This document shows, one piece after another, positions 8,605 to 16,495 of a stretch of DNA of 64,000 nucleotides. The DNA is taken from assembly GCA_020859985.1 (NCBI GenBank), contig JAJBVD010000035.1, positions 50,235 through 114,234 of the forward strand, read 5' to 3'. The position numbers and the translations under genes were made by a program. The DNA is from Clostridiales bacterium. Lineage in GTDB: Bacteria; Bacillota; Clostridia; Lachnospirales; Lachnospiraceae. The notes beneath the pieces were generated by a model that ran no database searches, had not been told where the DNA came from, and saw only the letters and a list, made by a program, of their open reading frames with translations. Each line of letters starts with the position of its first letter. Within the stretch, counting starts at the first letter, position 1.

Positions 8605-11058
8605 ATGCAACGTGATTATACGGAAAGCGCCCGCAAAGCGCTTCGTCTGGCGGAACAGGCCGCGAAGCGCTGCGGGCACAGCTATATCGGTTCGGAGCAT
8701 CTGCTGATCGGACTGATACAGGAGCCGAATGGTTCTGCGGGGGTTATCCTGCGCGAGAACCAGGTGGATCCGCAAAAGCTGATTTCTTTGATAGACAGGC
8801 TGATCTCCCCGGAGGGAGGTACGGCCAGAAAAGAACCGGAGGGGCTGACACCCCGCGCAGAATCTGTTTTAGAGGACAGCGCGGAGCTTGCCCGTTTTTT
8901 TGATAGCCGCCAGATTGGCACGGAGCATATTCTGCTTGCTATGCTGAAGGATGTAGAGTGCGTGGCGACGCGTCTGCTCCATACGATGGGGATCAGTATT
9001 CAGAAGCTTTTTCAGGAGCTTGTAGAAGTGACCGGACTACCGGAAGAACGGTACCGGGAATTTGTGCGTCAGGTACATCAGGAAGCCGGCGGCGGTACGC
9101 AGACGCCGATGCTGGATCAGTACAGCCGTGATCTGACTGCGCTGGCTGCGGATCATAAGCTGGATATCACAGTGGGACGGGAAAAAGAGACGGAGCGCAT
9201 CATCCAGATCCTGTGCCGTAAGACTAAGAATAATCCCTGCCTTGTCGGGGAAGCCGGCGTGGGCAAGACCGCCATTGTGGAAGGACTTGCGCAGAAAATT
9301 GTAAATGGAGACGCTCCGGAACCGATGCTCCGCAAGCGCGTGATGACGCTGGATATGGCTGGTATGGTGGCAGGCAGCAAATACCGCGGCGAGTTTGAGG
9401 AGCGCATCAAGCGTATCATCAGCGAAGTGATCGAGAGCGGAGATATTCTGCTTTTTGTGGATGAACTGCATACCATCATCGGTGCAGGCGGCGCGGAGGG
9501 AGCGCTTGACGCTTCCAATATATTAAAACCGGCGCTTTCCCGCGGCGAGCTTCAGCTCATTGGAGCGACGACGATCGACGAATATCGAAAATATATAGAA
9601 AAGGATCCGGCTCTGGAGAGACGCTTCCAGCCTGTGAATGTGGAGGAACCCACAGAGGAAGAGGCAGAGGAGATATTAAAGGGTCTGCGTCCGCAGTATG
9701 AAGCGTATCATGGGGTCCGGATTACGGACGAGGCGCTTACAGCGGCAGTAAAGCTTTCAAAGCGCTATATCAACGACCGCTATCTGCCGGATAAAGCCAT
9801 AGACCTGATTGATGAGGCTGCGTCGCGGTGTCAGCTGGGCTATTATCATGCATCCGAAAAGGTCACAGAACAGCAGCAGCGCTACGATGCGCTTATGCAG
9901 GAGCGGGAGCAGGCGCTAAAAGAAGGCAATCTGGAAGACGCAAAGCGGGCGAATGAGGAGATAAATGCGCTGGACAAAAAGCTTCAGCGACAGAAAACCA
10001 CACAGAAATCCCGTCAGAGCCAGAAAGCTCATGTCGTGACAGAGGATGAGATTGCGGCCATTGTATCAATTTGGACCAAAATACCCGTGCAGAAGATTGC
10101 GGACCAGGAAGGCAAAAAGCTTTTGAAGCTGGATACTCTGCTGCATTCCCGCGTTATTGGGCAGGATGAAGCAGTACAGGCGGTCGCAAAAGCGGTCCGC
10201 CGCAGCCGGTCCGGACTGAAAAGCCCGAAGCGTCCCATCGGTTCCTTCCTCTTTCTCGGTCCTACCGGCGTAGGCAAGACTGAGCTTTCCAAAGTGCTGG
10301 CTGATCTGGTGTTCGGCACGCCGAAGGCGCTGATCCGCATTGATATGTCGGAGTATATGGAAAAGCACAGCGTATCCCGTCTGGTTGGCTCACCGCCAGG
10401 CTATGTAGGCTATGACGAGGGTGGCCAGCTCAGCGAAAAAGTGCGCAGGAATCCCTATTCCGTTGTTCTTTTTGATGAGATTGAGAAGGCACATCCGGAC
10501 GTCTTTAATATTTTGCTTCAGGTGCTGGATGAAGGACATATCACCGATGCGCAGGGGCGGAAGATCGATTTCAAAAATACGATCCTGATCATGACATCGA
10601 ACGCGGGCGCACAGTCTATCATCTCCCCGAAGCATCTTGGCTTCGGCGCGGGAGCGGATGCAAAGCAGAACCACGAGGCCATGAAGAGCAGCGTGATGGA
10701 GGAGGTGCGGAGACTGTTCCGTCCCGAATTTCTGAACCGCATTGATGAGACCATTGTATTCCATGCCTTAAGCGAAGAAAACGTCCGCGACATCGCGGGA
10801 CTGCTTCTTGATGAGCTGAAAAAGCGTGCCGCTGAGCAGCTGGGGATTTCACTGCACATCAGCGGCGCATTGAAGCAGATGGTTGCAAAGGAAGGCTATG
10901 ATCCGAAATACGGAGCAAGACCGCTCCGCCGTACCGTGCAGAATAAGGTGGAAGACCCGCTTGCCGAGGAGATCCTATCCGGAAGGGTAAAGGCGGGAGA
11001 TTCCGTAAGTGCTGGCGTGGAGAAAGGAAAGGTTGTGTTTCGGGCGAAAGGGGTATAA
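8605..11058 (+). CDS. clpC: ATP-dependent Clp protease ATP-binding subunit ClpC
   Basis: Hsp100 unfoldase that feeds ClpP. The start is ATG 8605 behind GGAGG; an upstream in-frame ATG at 8551 lies within the GntR gene and is rejected. The 817 residues carry two Clp-N repeats (about 1-145), AAA-1 with Walker A GEAGVGKT (about 215-222) and Walker B LLFVDELH, a middle domain with a UVR-like coiled coil (about 425-460), and AAA-2 with [10 protein letters not shown] (about 552) and [11 protein letters not shown]. Low-GC Gram-positives usually have clpC behind ctsR-mcsA-mcsB; none of these is present here and a GntR regulator takes their place. Confidence 0.95.
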   Translation: MQRDYTESARKALRLAEQAAKRCGHSYIGSEHLLIGLIQEPNGSAGVILRENQVDPQKLISLIDRLISPEGGTARKEPEGLTPRAESVLEDSAELARFFDSRQIGTEHILLAMLKDVECVATRLLHTMGISIQKLFQELVEVTGLPEERYREFVRQVHQEAGGGTQTPMLDQYSRDLTALAADHKLDITVGREKETERIIQILCRKTKNNPCLVGEAGVGKTAIVEGLAQKIVNGDAPEPMLRKRVMTLDMAGMVAGSKYRGEFEERIKRIISEVIESGDILLFVDELHTIIGAGGAEGALDASNILKPALSRGELQLIGATTIDEYRKYIEKDPALERRFQPVNVEEPTEEEAEEILKGLRPQYEAYHGVRITDEALTAAVKLSKRYINDRYLPDKAIDLIDEAASRCQLGYYHASEKVTEQQQRYDALMQEREQALKEGNLEDAKRANEEINALDKKLQRQKTTQKSRQSQKAHVVTEDEIAAIVSIWTKIPVQKIADQEGKKLLKLDTLLHSRVIGQDEAVQAVAKAVRRSRSGLKSPKRPIGSFLFLGPTGVGKTELSKVLADLVFGTPKALIRIDMSEYMEKHSVSRLVGSPPGYVGYDEGGQLSEKVRRNPYSVVLFDEIEKAHPDVFNILLQVLDEGHITDAQGRKIDFKNTILIMTSNAGAQSIISPKHLGFGAGADAKQNHEAMKSSVMEEVRRLFRPEFLNRIDETIVFHALSEENVRDIAGLLLDELKKRAAEQLGISLHISGALKQMVAKEGYDPKYGARPLRRTVQNKVEDPLAEEILSGRVKAGDSVSAGVEKGKVVFRAKGV

Positions 11059-11139
11059 GGGAAGCTGAGCTCGAAACATGGACAAAAAACAATGGCATTT
11101 TAAATGTATTTGTGATACTATGTTTTAACAACTAAATCC

Positions 11140-11276
11140 ATAATGACACCGGACGAAACGTAATTTCCGCACAGGGAAACCGGCGTCGAACAAGTAACTG
11201 TTCGGTAACTTCACAGCAGGTACGTAGTGTTGTCCCGAATGGTTACTTACATAATACATATCGGGAGGATTTTCAA
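11140..11276 (+). promoter_or_regulatory. Structured 5' leader of the small gene at 11277
   Basis: After clpC comes an extended -10 box (TG-A-TACTAT, 11113-11121) and then a leader with several possible stems. TTTCC/GGAAA closes a 6-nt loop (about 11164-11179). CGAACA/TGTTCG forms a hairpin at about 11186-11203. GTAACTGTTCGG (11194-11205) can instead pair over all 12 positions, allowing G-U, with CCGAATGGTTAC (11235-11246). The last two stems are mutually exclusive. The GGGAGG ribosome site follows at 11264. Confidence 0.4.
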
Positions 11277-11690
11277 ATGTCAGGGATCAATGAACTGATT
11301 CGCACAGAGGAAGATGGAACTTTGAGTTTTGGTAATTTTGATCTTGCCGAGAAGTCGAAGAAGTCAGACTTCGAGCATGACGGGGATCTGTACAAGGTAA
11401 AAACGTTTGCGGATATCACGAAGCTGGAGCGCAATGGCGCATTCGTGTATGAGTCGGTTCCGGGCACCGCAGTTCACAATTTTCACGCCACGGGCAATGG
11501 TGTGTCGTTTGAGGTAGAAGCGAAGGACGACGCGCAGATTATCCTTGGTATGGAGGAGGACGCGGAGTACAAGGTTTACCTGCAGGACGTGAATGTCGGT
11601 GTGGTGAAGACCGGCATGGGCGGCAAGCTGGTGCTTTCCGTGGCGACTGGCGCAGCGGATGTTGTGTCTGTAAAGGCGGTAAAACTGTAA
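11277..11690 (+). CDS. Conserved small protein of unknown function upstream of radA
   Basis: A 137-residue, soluble, acidic protein with no signal peptide or membrane segment. Its second half looks all-beta, with alternating strand residues (VSFEVEAKDDAQIILG, YKVYLQDVNVGVVKTG, GGKLVLSVATG) ending in VKAVKL. My recollection is that similar clostridial proteins beside radA have been named endosialidase or endosialidase beta chain; I see no catalytic motif that justifies that, so I leave the function open. GGGAGG precedes the ATG after a structured leader, and radA begins 21 bp downstream, so the two are likely one transcript. Confidence 0.7.
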   Translation: MSGINELIRTEEDGTLSFGNFDLAEKSKKSDFEHDGDLYKVKTFADITKLERNGAFVYESVPGTAVHNFHATGNGVSFEVEAKDDAQIILGMEEDAEYKVYLQDVNVGVVKTGMGGKLVLSVATGAADVVSVKAVKL

Positions 11691-11711
11691 TTTTGGAGGA
11701 ACCGGAATTAT

Positions 11712-13076
11712 ATGGCGAAAGCAAAATCCGTTTTTTTCTGCCAGAGCTGCGGCTATGAGTCGTCCAAGTGGATGGGGCAGTGCCCGGCTTGCAAGGAATG
11801 GAACTCCTTTGCGGAGGAGCCCAAAATTGTAAATAAGAAAAGTACATCCGGGGCGATGCGGCGCGAAAACGTTGCGAAGCCCCGTACTCTTTCGGAGATT
11901 GAGCTTGGCACGGAAGCCCGTGTGACGACCGGTATGGGGGAATTCGACCGCGTGCTGGGAGGCGGGATCGTGCAAGGATCTCTGGTGCTGGTTGGCGGCG
12001 ATCCGGGTATCGGTAAGTCGACTCTGCTGCTGCAGATGTGCCGGAATCTCGCGGCAAACGGAAAGTGCGTGCTTTATGTGTCGGGAGAGGAGTCGCCGCA
12101 GCAGATTCGCATGCGGGCGCAGCGCATGGGAGATTTTTCCGATAATCTCAGAATCTTCTGTGAGACGAATCTGGCGGATATCCGTGAGATGCTCTCCACG
12201 GAACGGCCGGACATCGCGATCATTGACTCCATTCAGACGATGTATCATGAAGAAGTATCCTCCGCGCCCGGCAGTGTATCGCAGGTGCGCGAGAGTACGG
12301 GTATCCTGATGCAGATTGCAAAGGGGATGAACATCACCATTTTCGTGGTCGGCCATGTGACGAAAGAGGGCGTTGTAGCCGGTCCGCGTGTGCTGGAGCA
12401 TATGGTGGATACCGTTTTATATTGTGAAGGAGACCGTTATGCAGCGTATCGTGTGCTGCGCAGCGCGAAGAATCGTTTCGGCTCGACGAATGAGATCGGG
12501 GTATTTGAGATGCAAAACGAGGGACTGGTCGAAGTGCCGAATCCCTCTGAATATATGCTGGAAGGCAAGCCCGAAGGTGCTTCCGGCTCCATTGTGGCCT
12601 GTACGATGGAAGGCACCCGCCCGGTGCTTCTGGAAGTCCAGGCACTTGTCTGCAAGACGAATCTGGCGTTCCCGCGCCGTACGGCAGCCGGCACCGATCT
12701 GAATCGGGTCAACCTGCTGATGGCGGTGCTGGAAAAGCGTGCAGGACTGCGTTTATCTTCCTATGATGCTTATGTCAATATCGCGGGCGGCATCCGCATG
12801 AGCGAGCCGGCTCTTGACCTTGGCATTGTTCTTGCAGTGGCCTCCAGCATGAAGGATGTGCCGATCGATGAAAAAACCATCGCCTTTGGCGAGGTGGGCC
12901 TGAGCGGCGAGGTGCGCTCCGTCTCCATGGCTGAGCAGCGCGTACGTGAGGCGAAACGGCTCGGATTTACGACCGTCATTTTGCCGGAGGTCTGCAGAAA
13001 GCAGGTCAAAGGGATCGACGGGATTGAGCTGAAGGGTGTGCGCAATGTGCGCGACGCGATCATGAAAATCTCATAA
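11712..13076 (+). CDS. radA: DNA repair protein RadA
   Basis: RecA-related branch-migration ATPase of recombinational repair. The 454-residue protein has the N-terminal four-Cys zinc finger (CQSCGYES...CPACKEWN, about 10-30), Walker A GDPGIGKST (about 96-104), the RadA-specific KNRFGS motif (about 255), and a C-terminal Lon-protease-like domain (about 300-454; ALDLGIVLAVASS). GGAGG precedes the ATG. It is followed by a terminator at 13084. Confidence 0.97.
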   Translation: MAKAKSVFFCQSCGYESSKWMGQCPACKEWNSFAEEPKIVNKKSTSGAMRRENVAKPRTLSEIELGTEARVTTGMGEFDRVLGGGIVQGSLVLVGGDPGIGKSTLLLQMCRNLAANGKCVLYVSGEESPQQIRMRAQRMGDFSDNLRIFCETNLADIREMLSTERPDIAIIDSIQTMYHEEVSSAPGSVSQVRESTGILMQIAKGMNITIFVVGHVTKEGVVAGPRVLEHMVDTVLYCEGDRYAAYRVLRSAKNRFGSTNEIGVFEMQNEGLVEVPNPSEYMLEGKPEGASGSIVACTMEGTRPVLLEVQALVCKTNLAFPRRTAAGTDLNRVNLLMAVLEKRAGLRLSSYDAYVNIAGGIRMSEPALDLGIVLAVASSMKDVPIDEKTIAFGEVGLSGEVRSVSMAEQRVREAKRLGFTTVILPEVCRKQVKGIDGIELKGVRNVRDAIMKIS

Positions 13077-13083
13077 ATATAGC

Positions 13084-13127
13084 AAACGGTTCCCTGCTGA
13101 GGTTTCTGAAATGCGGAGAACCGTTTT
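13084..13127 (+). terminator. Intrinsic terminator after radA
   Basis: AAACGGTTC pairs with GAACCGTTT (9 bp) and is followed by TTT; it begins 8 bp after the radA stop. Confidence 0.75.
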
Positions 13128-13259
13128 TGATATTGATATAATCGAATTTTAATTTACAGAAAAATCTCCGAATCGTTCATATGCTGGTAATAATTCAGAG
13201 AGATCAAGCAGTTGAGGCTGATCTTGCAGAGCATTTTATGATATAGGGAACACAGCAAT

Positions 13260-13340
13260 CGAGTAGGGAGACTTGTCCCCTACTCGTCCGCGCGAGCCGG
13301 GCGCGGCTTTGGCCGCAAAACACCTTGCCCGGCTCTGCGC
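13260..13340. repeat. Double-hairpin structured intergenic element
   Basis: CGAGTAGGG (13260-13268) pairs with CCCTACTCG (13278-13286). A few bases on, GCGCGAGCCGGGC (13290-13302) pairs with GCCCGGCTCTGCGC (13327-13340, one bulge), enclosing a small GCGGC/GCCGC hairpin (13303-13316). The element is much more GC-rich than its flanks and sits between radA and the tail of the BlaI gene, just before a bidirectional terminator. It could be a small RNA or a mobile palindromic repeat. Confidence 0.5.
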
Positions 13341-13348
13341 ATAAAAAT

Positions 13349-13373
13349 AAAAATCCCCTTCGGGGGGATTTTT
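13349..13373. terminator. Bidirectional intrinsic terminator
   Basis: AAAAATCCCC and GGGGATTTTT form a perfect 10-bp stem with a TTCGG loop, with A and T runs on both sides. It ends the minus-strand BlaI gene (23 bp after its stop) and any + strand read-through or element RNA. Confidence 0.85.
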
Positions 13374-13395
13374 CATACGCATGATGCAGTTCTGA

Positions 13396-13794
13396 TCAGG
13401 AACGAAGCCCTGCGGCCAGTCTTTTTTCCTGCAGAATCTGATCGAGGTCGTTGAGAATCGATGGATCCTCTACCGATTCCAGCAGTGCTTCAAAGAGTGC
13501 TTTTATAGAATCCTGTGAAAAGCTCCTGCTTTGGGTGATCTGTCGGATTTCAAACTGCTCTTTGGTAGATACAGCCGTAAACGCGCGTCCGAAGTTTCTT
13601 CCTGTGCGGACCAGCGTTTCCGATTTGATCAGCTCTTTTTCAAGCAGTGAATTAATCAGTAAGTGGATATAGCTTTTTTTCCAGGCTCGCTCAGGTGTCA
13701 GATTCACTATCTCCGTTGCGGTTAATGGCCTGTCTGTATTCCAAAGCAAATCCATGATTTCTCTCTCAGATTTAGTAAGTGTTGTTTGCTTCAA
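13396..13794 (-). CDS. BlaI/MecI-family transcriptional repressor
   Basis: Winged-helix repressor of the penicillinase repressor family, 132 residues from a TTG start at 13794. That start is chosen because GGGAGGAAG lies just upstream and it gives the usual short N-terminus (KQTTLTKSEREIMDLLW). A GTG at 13848 would add 18 atypical residues and lacks a ribosome site. The DNA-binding domain spans about 5-75, with a helical dimerisation region after it. BlaI regulators usually sit beside a BlaR1/M56 sensor protease and a target such as a beta-lactamase or copper pump; none is adjacent, so this is an orphan. Its divergent neighbour is an LCP-family cell-wall gene. Confidence 0.87.
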   Translation of the reverse strand: MKQTTLTKSEREIMDLLWNTDRPLTATEIVNLTPERAWKKSYIHLLINSLLEKELIKSETLVRTGRNFGRAFTAVSTKEQFEIRQITQSRSFSQDSIKALFEALLESVEDPSILNDLDQILQEKRLAAGLRS

Positions 13795-13823
13795 AATATT
13801 CTTCCTCCCATTTAACTCTTGTT

Positions 13824-13855
13824 GTAACTGATTCTTATGTACTTTCACAGTTTTA
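13824..13855. repeat. Degenerate copy of the dispersed GTAAC...palindrome, in the BlaI leader
   Basis: GTAACTG, then GTAC and TTCACAGTT, in the same order as the 54231 copy, with a few changes. It lies between the BlaI promoter and its TTG start. Confidence 0.4.
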
Positions 13856-13872
13856 GCCGTGCTTCCTGTTAG

Positions 13873-13901
13873 ATGATAGATGATTCGGGCGAAAATGTCA
13901 A
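13873..13901 (-). promoter_or_regulatory. Promoter of the BlaI-type gene
   Basis: On the minus strand, TTGACA (13901-13896) and TATCAT (13878-13873) are 17 bp apart, about 80 bp upstream of the TTG start. Confidence 0.65.
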
Positions 13902-14053
13902 TACAAAATAATGCATTGCTCGACGATTTAAGACAAAAGAAAATATTGTTAGAAAAAATATAATATTATAACGTTTAATTAACCTGTTTATATGAAATTT
14001 ATTGAGAATTTAGCGCAAGGAAAAGATGCCTGAAAAGAAGTAAAACGTTCCTG

Positions 14054-14082
14054 TTGATTTTTGAAGTGAGAAGTTATAGAAT
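14054..14082 (+). promoter_or_regulatory. Promoter of the LCP gene
   Basis: TTGATT (14054-14059) and TAGAAT (14077-14082) are separated by 17 bp, 53 bp before the ATG. The rest of the 341-bp divergent gap is AT-rich, with no other clear feature apart from the BlaI promoter and leader. Confidence 0.6.
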
Positions 14083-14135
14083 GAAGAGCGTGCAATCGGA
14101 TACATCAAAAAATATAATCCGGGAGGAATTTAGAA

Positions 14136-15161
14136 ATGAAAACGATGAGGAGTATCTTTGAGGAAAGCCTGAGCGGCATACGGCTGATGATGGTTTTAGC
14201 TGCAATGGTGCTTTGCTGTATGACGGCGGGACGTGCGATGACTGCTCATGCGGAGGAGAGCACGACAGAGGCTGAAACAGACTCGGAAGCAAGCGCAATC
14301 TCGCTGCCGGGCGGTGAGGATATCTACAGCATCCTGCTGATCGGCTCGGACCGCAGGGAGGACAACTGGAACGGCAATTCTGATGTGATGATCGTGATGA
14401 CGGTCAATACCAATACGCAGAAGATCATTCTGACTTCGTTTATGCGCGATCTGTACGCGGACATTCCTGGCTACGGTGTGCACAAGCTGAATTACGCGTA
14501 TGCGGCAGCCGGAGCGGACAAGCTGATTGAGACACTGGAAGAGAGCTATGACATTGATATTGATAATTACGCCGCGGTGGATTTCGATACCATGGCAGAG
14601 ATCATCGACCTGCTTGGCGGTGTGGATGTCGCTTTGAATGAGGATGAAGTGGAGTATCTGAATCAGGATCTGGAGGTCGCGGAAGAGGATATTGCCGAAG
14701 AAGAAACCGAGACATATACAGAGGAGACTTCCGAGGAAGAAACGGAGGCACTTGCAGAAAAGGAAGATACTGAAGAGCAGACCGAAGAAGAGGATGAGGA
14801 TACGGTTTATCATCTGACCGGCGCGCAGGCGGTATTGTATATGCGGATCCGATATGTGGGCAATGCGGATTATGAGCGCACACAGCGCCAGAGAAACGTG
14901 CTGGCGGAGATCTTCGAGAATGCGAAGGAGATGAGCGCTGCGGAGCTGACGGATATGGCTCAGGATATTCTGGAGCTTGCGGATCATGATATCAGCGCGC
15001 TGGATATGATCTCACTTTTGGGCTCTCTGTCCGGCCTGACCGAATACGAGCTGGTGGAGAATCGGATCCCGTATGACGGACTGTTTACGTCTCAGGATGA
15101 AATGCTCGTACCGGATTTTGAGGCGACGATTGAGAAGCTTCATGAGGTGCTGTACGAGTAA
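14136..15161 (+). CDS. LytR-CpsA-Psr (LCP) family cell-wall glycopolymer ligase
   Basis: LCP proteins transfer undecaprenyl-linked anionic polymers to peptidoglycan outside the membrane. The 341-residue protein has an N-terminal signal anchor (about 14-38) and an LCP core (about 62-260) with LLIGSDRR, NSDVMIVMTVN, SFMRDLYADIPG, KLNYAYAAAG, DFDTMAEIIDLLGGVDV and the terminal arginines in RIRYVGNADYERTQRQR. The core is split by an acidic, Glu/Thr-rich insertion (about 178-223) just before YHLTGAQAVLYMRIR, with no Lys or Arg except two Lys. That is unusual inside an LCP fold. GGGAGGA precedes the ATG. It faces away from the BlaI-type regulator, which might control it. Confidence 0.88.
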   Translation: MKTMRSIFEESLSGIRLMMVLAAMVLCCMTAGRAMTAHAEESTTEAETDSEASAISLPGGEDIYSILLIGSDRREDNWNGNSDVMIVMTVNTNTQKIILTSFMRDLYADIPGYGVHKLNYAYAAAGADKLIETLEESYDIDIDNYAAVDFDTMAEIIDLLGGVDVALNEDEVEYLNQDLEVAEEDIAEEETETYTEETSEEETEALAEKEDTEEQTEEEDEDTVYHLTGAQAVLYMRIRYVGNADYERTQRQRNVLAEIFENAKEMSAAELTDMAQDILELADHDISALDMISLLGSLSGLTEYELVENRIPYDGLFTSQDEMLVPDFEATIEKLHEVLYE

Positions 15162-15275
15162 GACGCCATATCATCCCGGTGCATCAGGCCCTTTTTTGGC
15201 AGATATTGAGTCAGATAGCAGCTCGCACCGGGCAGATATTGGGTTGATAATTGTCAAAATATGTAGAATACGGGC

Positions 15276-15304
15276 TTGCAATTTCTGCACTTTGGTGATA
15301 GAAT
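15276..15304 (+). promoter_or_regulatory. Promoter upstream of the gene at 15477
   Basis: TTGCAA (15276-15281) and TAGAAT (15299-15304) with a 17-bp spacer. The predicted leader of about 165 nt contains an intrinsic-terminator-like hairpin. Confidence 0.6.
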
Positions 15305-15372
15305 CCTAATGATTTTTTTAGAAAAAATTTATGATTCTTTCGAAATTTTGCGGACGATGGAGCCGATATGAG

Positions 15373-15406
15373 ACCTGTACGGTTGAATTTCCACCGTGCA
15401 GGTTTT
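15373..15406 (+). terminator. Terminator-like hairpin between the LCP gene and the gene at 15477
   Basis: ACCTGTACGG pairs with CCGTGCAGGT (10 bp, one G-U) and TTTTCTAT follows. It may end LCP transcription, but it also lies downstream of the 15276 promoter and so may be an attenuator. Confidence 0.65.
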
Positions 15407-15476
15407 CTATATAGAATAAGATTTTTTGATAGAGAATCCTATAGTTTTCGGACGAAAAGAAAGGCGAAGGACAAGT

Positions 15477-15836
15477 ATGCGTTTTTATCCGTTGACGGCT
15501 GGTGAACAGCCTGACGACCAGCTTGCAGCAGATTATCGCTCTGCAAGGGAGATCGGTGTTGTCCGGCTCGGGGAGATGGCTTTTTTCTTCAAAAGACAGC
15601 GCAAGGTATATTATGTGCCGTATGAGAAGATCAGACGCTGCTTTCGCCGTGTGCAGCTGGTTCCGGCAAGACTTTGCTGTGGACAGGGCGACCTTCCGGT
15701 GGAGAATTTTGTCATTTGTTCGGATGAGGGAGAGTTGGCTCAGATCCAGCTTCCGGGCGAGAGGGCTGGGAAGGCTCTTCTGGAGGAGATGAAGTCCCGG
15801 GTGCCGGATGCGGAATTTGGGTGCCCGAAGCAGTGA
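15477..15836 (+). CDS. Hypothetical protein, 119 residues
   Basis: Not recognised. The start ATG 15477 follows GAAGGA; an upstream in-frame ATG at 15426 lacks a ribosome site. The product is soluble and basic in the middle (FFFKRQRKVYYVPYEKIRRCFRRVQ) with alternating strand-like segments, and ends with a helix (GKALLEEMKSR). The pattern of a short beta protein with VPYEKI followed by a conserved helix resembles small PH-like or YcxB-type folds, but this is only an impression. It lies between the LCP gene and another unknown gene on the same strand, after its own promoter and leader. Confidence 0.55.
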   Translation: MRFYPLTAGEQPDDQLAADYRSAREIGVVRLGEMAFFFKRQRKVYYVPYEKIRRCFRRVQLVPARLCCGQGDLPVENFVICSDEGELAQIQLPGERAGKALLEEMKSRVPDAEFGCPKQ

Positions 15837-15911
15837 ATCAGCGGATTTTTTCTGAAAGAACCGACGGTTATTTTAATTAGTAAGTTATCATTTTAGAATA
15901 TAGGAGACAGC

Positions 15912-16403
15912 ATGGATCTGACACAGCCATTTGAGAAGCTGGTTAGCCGTTTTGAGGCTTATTACGATGTGAAGAGAGAGGATGTGACGCCTCCGTTTGA
16001 CGCGGAAGCGGAGTTCCATTCGCATGACGCGCAGTTCTTTCTGGTGCGCAGCGCCACCATTTCGGAGGCGGAGTCGCACGAATACGTTTACTTTGTGAAG
16101 CGGGATGTCCTGGATGAGGATACACTTCGCACACTGGATGAGAAAGCCTGGGAGGAGGGCATTTCTCATGTGAATCCGCATAAGGATCACAGGAACAGTG
16201 ACGTATCCCTGATTATTCTCGCCAATGAGATCACAGAGGGAGCCGCAGCTCTTGTACCGAAGCTTCGTCACTATAAGAGCTACCAGTTTTCGCTCCAGGG
16301 ATGGAGCCAGTACCGTTTGATTGCTGTTGAGTCTTCCACAGGCCGCATTGTCTGTAACCGCCAGGGCAAAGACCTGAAGAAGCTCGTAAGCGATATATTT
16401 TAA
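15912..16403 (+). CDS. Conserved hypothetical protein, 163 residues
   Basis: Soluble alpha/beta protein without signal peptide or membrane segment. Visible blocks are an N-terminal helix (FEKLVSRFEAYYDV), FHSHDAQFFLVRSA, an acidic helix (DVLDEDTLRTLDEKAWEEG), the segment NPHKDHRNSDVSLIILANEI and a C-terminal strand pair (YRLIAVESSTGRIVCNRQG). I do not recognise a catalytic motif. AGGAGA precedes the ATG. The gene ends 92 bp before cstA and is on the same strand. Confidence 0.65.
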   Translation: MDLTQPFEKLVSRFEAYYDVKREDVTPPFDAEAEFHSHDAQFFLVRSATISEAESHEYVYFVKRDVLDEDTLRTLDEKAWEEGISHVNPHKDHRNSDVSLIILANEITEGAAALVPKLRHYKSYQFSLQGWSQYRLIAVESSTGRIVCNRQGKDLKKLVSDIF

Positions 16404-16416
16404 TTTAACAGTTCAG

Positions 16417-16460
16417 AACAGCATATAGCCTTCGAAGAAGGCGGTCTGTGGCCTGCTGTT
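16417..16460 (+). promoter_or_regulatory. Hairpin in the cstA leader
   Basis: AACAGCA (16417-16423) pairs with TGCTGTT (16454-16460), with an inner GCC/GGC stem. Direct repeats of AACAGTTCA flank it at about 16406 and 16464. The cstA ribosome site follows 20 bp later. Confidence 0.4.
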
Positions 16461-16495
16461 ATGAACAGTTCAAACAAAAAAGGAGAGAGGAACAA

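Noticed and set aside
11160..11185. GCACAGGG followed by AAACC resembles the start of a cyclic di-GMP-I riboswitch
   Set aside because: The other conserved blocks of that class, including the CGCAAAGC-type segment, are missing.
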